Positions 11,843 through 23,663 of a stretch of 64,000 nt of DNA are shown piece by piece. The first letter of the stretch is position 1. Every line of letters begins with the position of its first letter. Position numbers and translations under genes: made by a program. The DNA comes from Cylicocyclus nassatus (lineage: Eukaryota; Nematoda; Chromadorea; Rhabditida; Strongylidae). Location: the NCBI GenBank assembly GCA_958299035.1, contig CATQJL010000223.1:76587600-76651599 (forward strand). Reading direction: 5' to 3'. The notes beneath the pieces are model-generated. The model was not told the origin of the DNA. It searched no databases and was given only the letters and a program-made list of their open reading frames with translations.

Positions 11843-12115
11843 ATGGCTTGTCGCTCTCAAATACCTATAGGATGCTGTCTAGACCATTTCTCTGTTCAAA
11901 AAGAAGAAGGTAGCATAGGACGTTTGTTTGATGTTGGCGTCTACTTTCTTTACTTTGAGATTTGCATTTTAGGCACACGTTACTTGATGCACTTTAAATC
12001 TGTTTGTATGTTCTTCTACCCGTACATGTGTCTGGGACATGAAATTTTGTCCAAATTAAGAAACAGTGACTTTTACCATGTACTGAAAAGACTGGTGGAG
12101 CCGGGTGCCAGTTAG
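11843..12115 (+). CDS. Gene-like open frame, possible intron
   Basis: An ATG at 11843 opens 90 codons ending in TAG at 12115. The middle contains a GTAGCA donor-like site at 11910 and a TTTGCATTTTAG acceptor-like site ending at 11972. The 63-bp interval between them is in frame, so the product reads either through or spliced (about 69 residues). The retained sequence has hydrophobic stretches and several cysteines but no family I know. No promoter or polyadenylation signal is convincing. This is a weak candidate outside any repeat I could define. Confidence 0.25.
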   Translation: MACRSQIPIGCCLDHFSVQKEEGSIGRLFDVGVYFLYFEICILGTRYLMHFKSVCMFFYPYMCLGHEILSKLRNSDFYHVLKRLVEPGAS

Positions 12116-12270
12116 TATATAGTCAGTAAGAGATGATTCGCTCTTTTATTATTCAATAGCACAACAGAAATAACTTATTCTGTTGAATGTTTCGGTAGAT
12201 AAACCCACCTATGTCATTTTGAAAACGATTCAGCAAAAGATACTATCATAGAATTCTTTGGTTGGCGATA

Positions 12271-12440
12271 TACAGCGCGTCTCAAAATAATGCATCGAAT
12301 ATAAAAAGCTTTTGCCTTTCTTCAAAAAACCATATGGTAGAGCTGGTTTCAACTTGGATTTACAGTATTTGTTAATTTGTTTGTCCTTCAATGTTATTCA
12401 GCGGCAGCGGCCCCATTCAGCTTGAAGCAACAGTTTTCAG
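12271..12440. mobile_element. Degraded remnant of CAGGGTGTCCC family
   Basis: TATACAGCGCGTCTCAAAA, followed by the landmarks GGTAGAGCTGGTTTCAACTT and TTTACAGTAT, matches the left end of the elements at 19200 and 23664. The right end was not found. Confidence 0.5.
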
Positions 12441-12480
12441 ACTGTTCAAATTGCTTTCTAAGGCAGAATGGGGCCCTCAA

Positions 12481-12999
12481 AGGCAGCGTACACCCAAAAT
12501 TTCGCCTTCGATATTTTTCTTATTCTAAGGCCTTTCCGTGCCCCTGATTATAGCCATGACATTAGAATCCTTCAAAAGTCCCAAAAAATTCTGATTTCCG
12601 GGAAGCCTCTCTTCAGATGGCGGACGACCTTCGAACCGCTCATCCCCGTCGACATGCCAGCGAGGAGCAGCTGCAACTGCATGACAGCCTGTAGTTGCAA
12701 CTGCAACTGCAGCGTACGCTTACAGTTTACGCAGTCGTGGATTCCTCCGAAGGAGGCGGACTGCAAAAAGCAACTGCACTGCAACAGCATTTGCAACTGC
12801 GACTGCAACTGCAACTGCAACTGCAGCTTACGCTGACGTGTATTTCGTCCGAAGGAGGCCGAGTGAAATAAAAATCAGCCGGATTTTCTCCGCTCGAAGC
12901 AACATTGGGAGATCGGACCAACGCATTTGGATTTCTTCTGGGCCCTATATATACACGGTATAGAGAACTGGTAACTTAACTTTTGGGTGTACGCTGCCT
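12481..12999. mobile_element. AGGCAGCGT element with AACTGC tracts
   Basis: Ends are AGGCAGCGTACACCCAAAA and TTTTGGGTGTACGCTGCCT. Flanking tetramers are TCAA and TCAT, close to the TTAA seen at the related element 40306-40775. The interior contains two clusters of repeated CAACTG / AACTGC hexamers, which produce cysteine/asparagine-rich false frames on both strands. Confidence 0.8.
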
Positions 13000-13574
13000 T
13001 CATTGGCTCGAAACCCTCTTCAGAATCGTTGGTGTTTAAAGAAGGCGGAAGTTTTTCATACAAGAAAGTCATTGCAGATTACTTGTTTGATGAATGATTT
13101 TGAAACACCCTCTATGTTACAATATTGTATATTTACATATACAAAACAATGGCACTTTATACAATTTAAATTTTCCAACAATAAAGATAATCAAAGTCAT
13201 ACAATGTTATCAAAGAGTCATCACTGTATTGATGCTGAATATTTTTTCGTCTCAACTTTTTTTACAAATAAATAAGCATAGTACTTGTTGACTGACTCCC
13301 GAGTAAATCTACATTACCAGTTTCCTTGGATTTTGTTGCCTTACCTTCTACAGAATGGCCGGTAAGTATAGGCTTTACAACATTCAATATATCTTATCTC
13401 TGAAATATTCTATCATGACGGCTACTATGCCTGTAGCTTATGGGCAGTCTCTATATTGAGATAAGTGAAAATCACACGAACTGAAGTCTTCAGATGCAAA
13501 CGGGACTCCTGAATCTACTTTCTCTTGAGAGGAGCTGCGGCGCGTTCAATTAACACCACAGTATCGTATCTTAA

Positions 13575-14184
13575 TTTGGAAAGGAGAATTTTTTGCTGTT
13601 GTGGCACTACGTTATCCCTGGAATGTGCTCTACATTAGAATCTATTCGATTAATAATCGGGTTCTTTCAACGGATTCAGATTGGGTACAGGGCTTTACAA
13701 CCTGAGTGTCCCACCCGCCCCGCTAGGACGCCACGCTTAGGTCCGCGCAGCGTTCGTGGCGCTGGCTGCGCGTCGACTGAAGCTTGGCGAAATCCGGGCG
13801 ATACGCAGCAAACGCCGCGCGCGGCCTGAGCGAGGCGGCCACGTTGGAGGAGCTGCGCAAGCGAAACTTGCGATTCTTAGGTTGAAAAGCCCTGTACATT
13901 CTTCAAATAGCATTTTTGACGCATCAACTTCAAGGTAAGCTGTTGAAGTCTGTATGCATGTGCAGGAACCCAGTTTTGCAGAAGTAATACACAAGGATGT
14001 TTATTGGCATGCAAAAATGATCTTACAGAATTTTGCTTGCTATGAATCATTAAACGAAAAATTAGACGCCCATACTTTTCGGCCACCCTGTAGTTCCAGC
14101 ATTCAGCTTTACTATGAAAATCAGTTTTTGTTGAAGTCTTTGTATCTGCAAAGTGAAATGGTTATTAATTGTGCAATGAAATGA
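13575..14184 (+). CDS. Candidate gene interrupted by a MITE, with a 47-bp intron
   Basis: The frame opens after a stop at 13572 and runs to 13687, where a TA-flanked MITE (13688-13894) begins. After the MITE the same frame resumes, once one TA copy is discounted, to 13934. A GTAAGC donor follows at 13935. The intron ends at a CCAGTTTTGCAG acceptor (13981), giving 47 bp. The next exon stays in phase to a TGA at 14182-14184. The predicted product is about 118 residues and unrecognised, with hydrophobic N-terminal half and the short string ENFLLLWHYVIPGM near its start. The start is not fixed; an internal ATG lies at 13623. The MITE adds a length not divisible by three plus stop codons. The allele is therefore broken unless the insertion is spliced out. 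Confidence 0.4.
13688..13894. mobile_element. 207-bp GC-rich MITE inside a reading frame
   Basis: It starts CAGGGCTTTACAACCTGAG and ends CTTAGGTTGAAAAGCCCTG, with TA on both flanks. The interior is strongly CG-rich (a GCCGCGCGCGGCC core), unlike the AT-rich flanks. Confidence 0.75.
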
Positions 14185-14253
14185 TGTACTTGGTTGAACC
14201 GGGGCCCAATAGGGTGCACGCTTTTCAATGTAATTGACAATTCAATCTATATA

Positions 14254-15790
14254 CAGGTTGTCCAAAAAATGTGCCTACTGTTTGATTGTTAATAACATTC
14301 CTAAACGGTAAAAAATGGGACAGCCTGATTTTTATTACATTTTAAAATTTTTTGTCCTCACCAATAAGAAGCAGGCTGCAACTCAAACGTCGCTTACATT
14401 ACTGACCTTCGCCTATTATTCTGGCAACGCGTTACCGCTCCTCTCTCATAACCGTACGCATGGCGTCGTGAAGAACTCCGGCTGGGTTTTTTGAACAACC
14501 CTCAATCTTGCACTGCTATACCGTAAAGTCGTAAAGCAAATGACATATTATTCGAAAGAGCTTTTCATGCTCTTTCGAACAATATGTTAAATGCTTGAGA
14601 TTTCTTTTCAATTTCAGAAAAAAAGCGAAAAAACCTGAAAAATAGCTACTTTTGGCGCAATAAAAAACCAGAAAATCATGTTTTGCCCTATATTTTCCGA
14701 AGATAGGTAAAATCTGAGGTAAGCTGGATATGTATGGATAGAGCGTAAAAAGCTCTATCAGATGGTACCTAGAAAACGTGCGTTCACCTGCAAAGAATTG
14801 AACAGCGCGTGTCTTTGTCCTCAAAGCTGCTAATGGCCATATCTTCTGACTTTGAAAGTTGAGGCCACCAAGCCGTCGTGGATTTAGTGACTGTTCCAAA
14901 CCCACTCCAGCAGTGGTCCTTTGGGTGGTCTCAGATGTTTTACTGCGCAGATACTGCTCAAATTTTATAATTTATCGAAGTGACTAGCTTTGCATTTCAG
15001 CAAGTATAAAAATTATTAATTATGTAAATGACCTTATATAGGCGTTGTCTGAAAGAGAATAACTTATTCTAATATCTATCAAAATTGGAAAGTTCGATCG
15101 CTTCTCATTCTTGAAAAACCTCCAGTTATTTCGTAAGTGTCCCATTTTTTACCCCTCACCCTAGTATAATGAAGTCTTTGGAGAAGCTTTGAGAACCGTT
15201 CTGTAGAGCTGGCTTCAGCATAGATTTTCGGCATGGACCGAATTACTAACTGCTCTCCATTGCTGTAGGATTCTGGTAAAAACTTTGAAGAGGGTTTCGA
15301 CTCATGAAAGGCTGTATTCGCCTCAAGAAGGAAACAAAACAGCCTTAGAACTTTCACACTATACTACTTAGAGTTGCTGAATTGGATGAAGGGTTTTCGA
15401 CTACCATAGCGCTTCATTAAAAAGTTATGTGAGGTAAGCATTTACCGTTTTTTCAATGTTCCTAAAAAGCGCGGTTACACCGTCTGGAAAGCTTTGCAAT
15501 CTTGTACATAGTTGAATACTGAAATCAGCGTCTATGAAAACCCCATAAGTTTTCACACTGTTTTTGAATATTTGCGAAACGATAGCTTTTTTCACACTGA
15601 CATTATATGCTTAAAGTTTCTACCGTAATTTTACAGAAATGAAGAGAGATCGGTGATTTGAGTGATCTATACTGTAAATATAAGTTGAAGCCAGCTCTAC
15701 AAAATGGTACTCAAAGCTTTTTGAAAGATTTTATTACAAGAGAGTTTTCGACAATCAAACAGTAGGAACATTTTTTTTTGGGACACTCTA
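14254..15790. mobile_element. CAGGGTGTCCC-family element, interrupted
   Basis: The left end is CAGGTTGTCCAAAAAATGTG and the right end is CATTTTTTTTTGGGACAC, flanked by TA-rich DNA. The long TIR includes CTACTGTTTGATTGT and its complement ACAATCAAACAGTAG. Interior landmarks (AGAGCTGGCTTCA, TAGGATT, TTTACAGTAT) match the copies at 19200 and 23664. An insertion of the GGGTGATCC family occupies about 14297-15162. Confidence 0.75.
14297..15162. mobile_element. Nested GGGTGATCC-family MITE
   Basis: The inward repeats GGTAAAAAATGGGACA and TGTCCCATTTTTTACC, the right-end CACCCTAG, and interior similarity to 5824-6691 (for example the segment around GCTCAAATTTTATAATTTATC) place it in that family. The left terminus is eroded. 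The 129-codon frame at 14516-14905 lies wholly within it and has no recognisable product. Confidence 0.65.
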
Positions 15791-16245
15791 TATCAAAGAA
15801 ATATCTAGCACACTCTTTTGAGGGCATTATATGTTTCTCAAGGAACGTCATATCGCTCCAAATCCAATCTTGTCCACAGTCAGATCTTAGTTTTCATAAT
15901 TATGCATTTGAAAGGCAGAGTTAAGCGATCGGATTTCCACTCTCATCCTCAGTCTGACATCAAAAGAAGTGCATGTTAAAAATATTCGTGCTTTCAACTA
16001 GTCTGGTAAAGAAGGAGAATACTTTGAGTGAAAACGGAACTTCTACCTAGACATAACACTAATCACTTTTCTCTTCAGAAAACTAATCTTTGGTATGCTT
16101 GAAATCCCTTTAAGTATGGATGCTGTTATTCACAATCACTGAAACACGCATTCAATGCCGCTTTTGACTCTTTTCCTAAGGATTTGTTTACGAGCCGAAG
16201 TTTTCCGAATCGATAGATGATTGCCAACTTTTTTTTACCAGGTTG
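15791..16245. other. No feature seen
   Basis: AT-rich spacer between two elements. No gene-like frame or repeat structure was recognised. Confidence 0.4.
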
Positions 16246-17220
16246 CAGGGTTGTTCGGAAAACACCTCGACTAAAGTACTTCCAATTCAGTTTCACGCGC
16301 TTTTTGCTTTATTGTTCTCATCAAACCTAGAAATCATCATATTAATAGAAATCCGGTCTCTTTGTAGTTTTTGAATTCTATTGTGTTGAAACTTAATTAC
16401 TGCAATTTTCCACGCCTCTTCTTTATTAAGGCCCTTACGAAGAAGAAAACAAATTTCACAAGCAACTTTGCACATCATCTGGAATTCCTTTCTCTAATCT
16501 CTTATAGATACAATACCGCTCACATAACGTGCAAAAATTCCGTGAATGTCGCCAAATTCCCGGAATCACATTCCCGGAAATCCGCGCAATTTCCGGAATC
16601 TTAAGAATTTCCTCGAAATTCCTGGAACGTCGCGACATTCACGGAAATTTTGCACATTTTGTGAACGGTAGTGTACTCTTATTTTCGTAGAATTGAGTTA
16701 GTTTTGAAATACCATACTTTGAAAGACAAATGCAGTTTCGATATTTTCTCAAATCTCTTCTGCTCCAAAGTTCTTACATTTTATCTTGAAAAACTCCACA
16801 AGCGCGCAAAATATTCGAAAACGAACACAATGACAATCAAATAGTTGTGCTACAAAGCACATCGCAAAGCAAAGAATTTCAAAAATTTGAACAAAAGCAT
16901 TTCAGCGCAAACTTGTCTGCTGTAATTTAGCGGCATGAAAGATCTTTGTAAGCAAACGAGGGCTTCTGTTAAAGAAAGTGCAGGCTTAGGACTTTTTGCA
17001 ACAGGAAAATAGAAAGTTGTTTCTTTTTCCTGCGCTGGAAAAAAGTAAAACAAATCAAATAAGGCACTTTTCTGCCTCTGTGAGAAAGCAAAATTGGTTG
17101 CTTTCTAATTTTTCAGAGTATCTTGAAGCAAAAAAGTGGACTCTGGGTTTAGCGAACACCAAAAATCGAGTTGGATTTTTCAATTGAAGCACTTGAAGCC
17201 AAAACTTTTTAAACACCCTG
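16246..17220. mobile_element. CAGGGTGTT-family element with nested MITE
   Basis: It begins CAGGGTTGTTCGGAAAACAC and ends TTTTTAAACACCCTG. Interior blocks (AAAGTACTTCCAATTCAG, TTGCTTTATTGTTCTCATC) are shared with 32364-33129, which is the uninterrupted copy. A 163-bp TCGCGA-type MITE is inserted at 16511. Confidence 0.75.
16511..16673. mobile_element. CAATACC MITE (copy 3, short, 163 bp)
   Basis: It starts CAATACCGCTCACATAACG and ends GTGAACGGTAGTG, flanked by TA. It has the family termini and a few GGAAT / CGCGAC blocks but lacks the 19-bp array, so the array is a variable component of the family. Confidence 0.8.
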
Positions 17221-18625
17221 CAGGTACTCTGACAGCCGGTCACGTAATTCTATGCATATCGCTGTAATAATTATAAATCTTTAGGATACAACAACACGGC
17301 AAGCTCCCCGCACATAGCAGAGCTTTGTAGCACGCGATCAATGAGGAATAATGGCTCTGGTTGTCGAAAAAAACTGGATATTTCGATGGAAAAGAAAAAA
17401 TTAGGAAAATCAGATGGCTTTAGATAAAACCAAAATTCTTGAGTATTTTTGAGCAGGGCTCGGCACGAGGTGGCTAGTTGAAAATGCAAAAAACGAAGTC
17501 CCCCTTGACTTTTGCGAACTTTTACGAAGTCCTCTTTGACCCTAGACCATGGGTCGGCACGAGCTGGCGTTCCGAAATTGCAAAAAATGAAGTTTCATTG
17601 TCTTCAATGAGATTACGACATCCGCCACGAGATATTCGAAGAGTAAATACATGAAAAGAAACGGAACAAAGCCACAACAGAAAGAAAAACGGAAAAGAAT
17701 CATCGAACACACGCGATGATATTCATATTCTCTGGATTGGCGGCGTGATGTATCCATCGTGCAGCATTACGCGCCTAGAGCAGCCTTTCCGCCGCCATTC
17801 AAAAATTTCAAGGGGCTATAACTAAGCGGGGAGAGGGGGGTTTGAGGCGGTTTAGGACTCAGTTTGTAGGGTTTGGGAGGTAGATGAAAAGTATGTAAAG
17901 AAAGTAGAAAAATTATGTGCGTGAGGAAAAATTTATGACTTTTCTTTCCTAAGCCACCTCAGGTGGCTATCCATGTGGCTTGAAAGCCACCTAACTCCGA
18001 AAAAAGTTGAGCACGCATTTAGTTCACATAATTTTTTCATAATTTTTCATACTTAGTCCTAACTCCCCATTGCCCATCTACACACCTATTTTGGGGTCAT
18101 TTCATCTTCAATTCGCTGTAAACAAACCCTTTGTTTATTTGCCGGCGGCATGCCGGCAGCGTGCCGCCCGCAAATCGAAAGACAACGTTACGTTCTTCCG
18201 CAAAAACGATATCCCCTTTGCTTTTTCCCTAGAAACGATATCCAGCTTGCTTGCTAAGCCACCTGTGCCGTGCCCTGTTTTTGAGTTTTAGCAACGTTTT
18301 CAGTATTGAAAAGCAAAGATCAAACGAACTTGTGCAGGTACTATGAATGGACAAAAAACTTGTTATTATCAGAAGAAAAAGCTGAGTTTTAATCCAACTG
18401 AATCAAATCACAGTTCATACAACCATAAAGGATAGTTCAATCAGTGGATCTGAAATCGGAATTGGGCATGAACGTAGGACTGGCCGCCATCGATGCAGCG
18501 AGTACCTAGAGGGGTTCCAAAACTCCCTTCCGCGCCACTAATTACTTTTTTGGCACCTTTCCTTTTTGGGGATTAGCCACGCATTTATTACTAATTTCAA
18601 GGTTATACAACAAAAAGCCATAGCA
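17221..18625. other. No gene recognised
   Basis: Unassigned DNA. It contains a short GCCACCT inverted pair near 17950-17995, a G-rich tract at about 17830, and a 15-bp GCCGGCGGCATGCCG palindromic motif near 18140. A 73-codon frame at 18070-18291 shows no recognisable product. Confidence 0.4.
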
Positions 18626-20138
18626 TTAGGTTGTTCAGAATTAATGTAGGTTCCTTTGGCGACGTGTCAGTGTAAAAATACGGGAAGCATATCATTCGAT
18701 GGAGCAAATGAACCTCTACAAGAATGCATTAAAACGGTAGGATAAATATAAAAATGTGTTGCACATATCATTCGATAGAGCAAAGCAACCTTTACAAGAT
18801 TGCATTAGAACGATCGCCAAAAGTTTGCAAGCAAATTCCAAAAAAATACAAATACCCAAAAACCAGATCTCCGCAAAAAGCTCCTGCGGACCTCTAAACT
18901 GGTCAACATATGCTCCCTACATCAAACATATATATGCACACTTACCACACTTTACAACTGCTGAAAACTGAAAATTTTAGACCAATGCGAAAACTTTTCC
19001 TTTTCGGTTTTTTTATGCCAAAATCAGTATTTCTCGGAAGCTCAACCTTGTAGGAAGTTGAATATCTATGGCTGTACTTTTAAAAGGTTTGTAGTATAGA
19101 ACCTATGTCAGAATGGCTCAGCATTGCATTGCTATGGCAGGGCATGCCAACCTTCATTTTCCCAGTTTCTAACCGTGAAAAAAATATCGCAGCTGTATAC
19201 AGAGTGTCCCAAAAAGATGTGCACACTGTTTGGTCGTTAATAACTCTCTTGCTTTCATGTCTTTTGCCGAGCTTGAAGTATCATTTTGTAGAGCGAGGAT
19301 AAACTTAGATTTACAGTATTAAGCGAAACTCCAATCTCTTTTTGCTACTGTAGGATTACGGTATGAACTTTCAGCATACAGCATCACTGTTGGATAAGCC
19401 TTTTGATGAAATAATTTCAAAAAAATCTAAAAAAATTGTGTAGCAAGGTTTTAAGGCGTGCTAATTCGCTACGTAACTTTCCATCAGTTTTTTGAGCTTT
19501 CTTGATGGCGTATTCACATTTCTGCTGAACACTGGAAAATCAGTTGTTACCCTAAATCTGAATTAACTCATGAAAGAAACATTGTACTGAAGTGCAGTTT
19601 TCATATTTCGAATCAGCGACTATGATTAACCCAGTTCAAGAGTTTCTGGCTTATTTGACTTTTTTCTGAGACAAAATACAGCTTTCCATTGCTGAAAATC
19701 TTCCTCGAAATTCCTACCGTAATTCTACAGTAATGAAAAGCGGCTGGTAAGTCCCTTCATACTGTAAATCTAAGTTTATCCTCGCTTTACAGAATGGTAC
19801 CTCAAGCTCGGCAAAAGACATGAAAGCAAGAGAGTTATTAACGATCAAACGGTGTGCACATCTTTTTGGGACACCCTGTATATGAATGATTTACGTAGGC
19901 AGAGTATGCTTGAGCAAGTTGGAAGTCTGCAGGATGGTTTTGGACGAAAATCTGATTTTTTGGGTGTCTGGAATTTTGGAATTCGCTTTCAAACTTCACG
20001 ATGATCAAGCTTTCGGCAATCATTCTAAGGCGGTCTTGTAGAGGTTGTTTGCTCTATCAAATGATATGTTTTCTTCATTCTTATATTTACCCTGCCTCGA
20101 TCGAGTAAGGATCCTGCACTAATTTCCAGACAACCTAA
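18626..20138. mobile_element. Mariner-like (TTAGGTTG) element with nested insertion
   Basis: The termini TTAGGTTGTTCAGAATTA and its imperfect complement ending in CAACCTAA are of the kind common in mariner elements. The arms also pair further in (CATTCGATGGAGCAAATG near 18700 with CTCTATCAAATGATATG near 20055). It carries the 679-bp CAGGGTGTCCC element at 19200-19878. No transposase remains. Confidence 0.6.
19200..19878. mobile_element. CAGGGTGTCCC-family element (679 bp)
   Basis: The left end CAGAGTGTCCCAAAAAGATG and right end CATCTTTTTGGGACACCCTG pair for well over 100 bp, with TA flanks. This is the cleanest member of the family in the window. It is non-coding. Confidence 0.9.
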
Positions 20139-20278
20139 TAGGCGCCTTTCTAGCTTTATTGCAGATTCTATTTCTAAATAAATTTAGTAACAACAGATAT
20201 TCGTGACATATGGTGAACAACAGGGTTAGTAGTATAGATTTTTTGAAAGACATGGCAAAAAATTGTCTGTATTTACTA

Positions 20279-20848
20279 GGTTGGCGAATAATTTTTGTTA
20301 CACTTTCATTTTTATTTCTCAAAAGTCTAAGCAAATCCCCAAAATTCTTATGTTTAAGAAGTGTCGACGAGGTGCAGCTGCATGTTGCGCCATGTCAGCG
20401 CACATTCGCATTTTAGCATGAAAAACATTGATTTAAAAACTTACAAAAACTATTTCTAATCTCCCATTGCCAAATCCTACACGATGCACTCAAACGAAAA
20501 ATTTTTGACGGATTTTTCACTTTTTAAATTTGTTTTCTTCTTGTTTTTGGCGTGCTAGCTGCACCAGAGTGCTGCCATAAGAGAGACGACGCGAAAATAT
20601 GGTCTAAAAAATTATGGGAGAGAAGAAACACGTTTGAACGCAAAAAAACGATCGAAGGAAAAATGACAATTTTGAGTGTGCTTATAAAGTTTTCGTAAAC
20701 TTCCTGGCTGTTTGCGCATTTGCGGCGTTCACACTGTTATGTACGCCATACCGTGGCCTACGTACGGAGCGACTTTGAAGACTCTGCAGAACTTCTGGAA
20801 TTTTTCAGAATTTTACAGAAAAAGCGTAACAGAAATTATCCGCCAACC
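20279..20848. mobile_element. 570-bp mariner-like MITE
   Basis: The left end GGTTGGCGAATAATTTTTG and the right end AGAAATTATCCGCCAACC are inverted and flanked by TA. The GGTTGGC terminus is typical of one mariner group. No transposase frame. Confidence 0.8.
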
Positions 20849-21437
20849 TAATAATAGGACGTCCCATAATTTTTTTTCACCATTTTTACCGGACATCAGC
20901 ATTTCTCGGGAACTGGGGCACCTTTAAAGTTTACAAATACATGGGCGTACTTCTTTATGTATGTGCTATACGATCATGTGCGTGGATGGAGCTCAGAATG
21001 TCTGGGGGCGGAGTTTGCCATTTTACTCTTTTCATTTTTTTCTTTATTTCTAACCATGGAAAAAATACGGAAATTGTATATTTGAATGTGCGATGTGTCA
21101 AGCATACGCTATGATAAATGGGGAATTTTTACGACATTTCGGGGCGGAGATACGATTTTTGAAGGAAGAGTTCGTTTTCGACGCTGTCATTTCAGCTCAA
21201 AACTTCCGAAAAGTACGATCTGGGCGGATTCTTCATAGCCATCTTGCAGAGTCGCTTTGCCCTGTCGAATGGTTACGCAAGCCACATCAACTGAAGGAAA
21301 AATTGCAAAGAGATGACGGTTGTAATATAAACGAAAAATTATAGGCGCGCCAATACACTATCAACTATTTAATCGATGTTAAATAATCATTTATTCGAAT
21401 GCGTGAAACTGTGAAACACTCGCGGTTTTTCCCGCAG
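20849..21437. other. Degraded copy of the 18.6-kb element interior
   Basis: Blocks here (AGCATTTCTCGGGAACT, TTTCTAACCATGGAAAAAAT, GCCATCTTGCAGAGTCG) have diverged counterparts inside 18626-20138. The 83-codon frame at 21093-21344 is therefore probably transposon-derived. Confidence 0.45.
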
Positions 21438-21869
21438 TCTTCCCGTTTCTGGCCTAAAAAAGACAAATGTTATGAAGGGGAGAAAAAGTTGCATTCAATG
21501 CTACCTGAATTGTTCGCTATTTCATGTTTTACTGGGTTATCAGGCCGAATACAAAATTCGGTTACTTATAAAAAAATGTTTTTGTCTAAAACTCTGTAAG
21601 ACATGCCACAGAACTACAACTTTTCTGTTTGTAAAAGGTTTGCCCTAGTTGTTGTTATCAAAGCTCCTTCAAAAGTCTTAGAAAACCTTTTAGAAGTTAG
21701 CGACCAGACATGGGGAAAACGAAAAGTTGCTGAGATATCCAGCGATTATCTCAGCACTCTCTCAATAAATCATATGGTGTTTACGGCAGCCGTAAAGAGA
21801 AAGAATTTTGCATTGGATACAGCTGGAAGTGTTTTATCTTCACAATTCAAGAATTGCGGGTCATTTTGA
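21438..21869 (+). CDS. Candidate two-exon gene fragment
   Basis: A strong acceptor-like CGGTTTTTCCCGCAG ends at 21437. The following frame runs to 21595, where a GTAAGA donor begins. A 42-bp intron would end at 21637 (TTTTCTGTTTGTAAAAG), and the next exon continues in phase to a TGA at 21867-21869. Together they encode about 129 residues with no family I recognise. Without splicing the same frame has a single TAA at 21597, which the intron removes. No upstream exon or start was identified. The acceptor lacks a C before AG, and neighbouring DNA is repeat-derived, so this may be a transposon relic. Confidence 0.3.
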
Positions 21870-21994
21870 TATTTGACGAAACGTTTAAATCGACCTAATA
21901 TAAGACTTGTGGTCGTGTTTCTCAACGATGTTTTTCACACAGTGAAAGAAGTTTTTGCTTTCTTACTATCGAATTAGTTTGCTTTCTCGGAATA

Positions 21995-22004
21995 TCTATA
22001 TCTA

Positions 22005-22051
<47 letters not shown>

Positions 22052-22440
22052 CGGACCGAGGGGGTGGGGGGGGGGGGGGGGTCGGGGGGGGGAGGCGCCC
22101 CCCCCCCCCCGAGAATGGGTCGCGAAATTTTTGAAACTTGCCTATATGGGTTGTAAAAATGTGCAAACGACTTGTTTGCACTTGAAAATAATTAAAATAA
22201 TTTTTAATATTTTTTAAAAATTCATTTTAGCCTTATAAAAAATTTTTTTCGGGGGCGTGGCTGACGCCATGCCCCTTTTTTCAGACTTTAGGGGTCGGGG
22301 ACCCGCAAAAATTTTGAGAAGCACCCCAAAAATTTTTTCGGAGTGCGTGGCTAACGCCACGCACCTTCTTTAGAAAAAAATTTTTGTCGCCCCCCCCCCC
22401 GAAAAAAATTTCTCGGACCGCCACTGATATATATATATAT
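21995..22440. repeat. TA microsatellite split by a hAT MITE
   Basis: A run of TA dinucleotides (about 21995-22045) continues on the far side of the MITE (22427-22440). The insertion evidently landed inside the microsatellite, which hides its exact target duplication. Confidence 0.9.
22046..22426. mobile_element. hAT-like MITE with poly-G/poly-C subterminal tracts (381 bp)
   Basis: The left end is CGGTGGCGGACCGAG and the right end is CTCGGACCGCCACTG. Long G runs follow the left end and C runs precede the right. The interior repeats GGGGGCGTGGCTGACGCCA-like text. Related copies are at 29750-30103 and, truncated, 58236-58457. Confidence 0.85.
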
Positions 22441-23663
22441 TACTTGATAATCCTGAATTAAAATTTGTTTGCTCACATAAAAATCTTTGTGAGCGAACTA
22501 TAAGCGCACTTCCATACACATCTTCTCAACCACAGCGCACATTATGGGCTACTTCTTTATGGAGTTTCGCTGAGCCTCCTTATTGATTAACATTTAGCAC
22601 ATTATTATCGATCAATATTTAGTAATTTTTTTCGGATTAATTCTTGTGAATTCGCATTTTATTTAGTAGAGCTATTCTGTAGTGGTGACGCAGTGATTTG
22701 GAAGAGAGTAAGGAGGTAGGCTTACGCATAAAAGAAGGGTGCTCGGCTGCGTACGGCGTGCGCAGGCGGAAGAACCGATTTATCTTGCGCTTACAAGTTA
22801 CATACAGAATTTGTCAGCCAACCTTGCTCAATCGTCCGGAAGTTCTTGAAAACGCTTTCGAAATGAAATACGATTACAAGCCTCATAGACATACTGCGCA
22901 GACTTAAATTGTAAATTGATTAGACTATTACTTAGTTTAAATTATGACAAGAAATCAACTGGGAATAATCAAATGCGTTACTTTTAACAAATGTATTACA
23001 TATAAATACAATCAACTAAGCAAATTCAAAAATGTCAAAAAATTCGTTTACAATATGGTAAATAGCATGACTTGAATTCTTGGCCTTGCCTTTGATCTAT
23101 TTGACCTACCCCACAGGTACAAAAGGCAACCCTGTTACGGTGTTGACACTCTCTTTCTTCTCCAGCCCGCTCCTCCCTACTGATGAGCCTCGGGAGTGGT
23201 CCAATACAGCTACCTGTCTAGGGGTAGAGGCGAAACAGGATCATTAGTGTATGAATTAATTAAAAGCTCTGGTAAGACAAGAAAGCAGAGGTACAGCTCA
23301 ATTTCCTAGCGAAGCGGTTGCCTTACGTAATTTTGTTGATCAGAGCGAAATTTTTGCGAGAAGCTTTAAGCTTATTTGTCTCAAAATTAGCTACAAATAA
23401 GAAGTAAGACATATGCGCTATGTCAAACTATGCTGATTCTGCAACCACACTATATCATAAGAAGAGTTGAAAAAGTTTGATTGATAAAAAGACCATTTCT
23501 AACAATCATTTGTCTCACGTATTACTTTCGGTTCTTATGGAAACACCCGGGAATTTTTTTAACTTACGCAACCTTTTTTTCAAGTATTCAAAGCTTATAT
23601 CGTCGTAATTGATACAATAGGATATTTGAGAAGCTTTACTTATAACTTTCCTGCAAAACAATA
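22441..23663. other. Mostly empty; possible exon near 22667-22907
   Basis: An acceptor-like TTCGCATTTTATTTAG ends at 22666, a GTAAGG donor-like site sits at 22708, and GTGCGCAG provides another acceptor about 60 bp on. Several frames stay open across this interval (the longest is 69 codons ending at 22907), so I cannot choose one. The rest shows no structure. Confidence 0.25.

Noticed and set aside
12572..12836. Cysteine/asparagine-rich frames on both strands resembling metallothionein-like proteins
   Set aside because: They are translations of the AACTGC hexamer tract inside a transposon; the opposite strand gives a Gln/Leu repeat.
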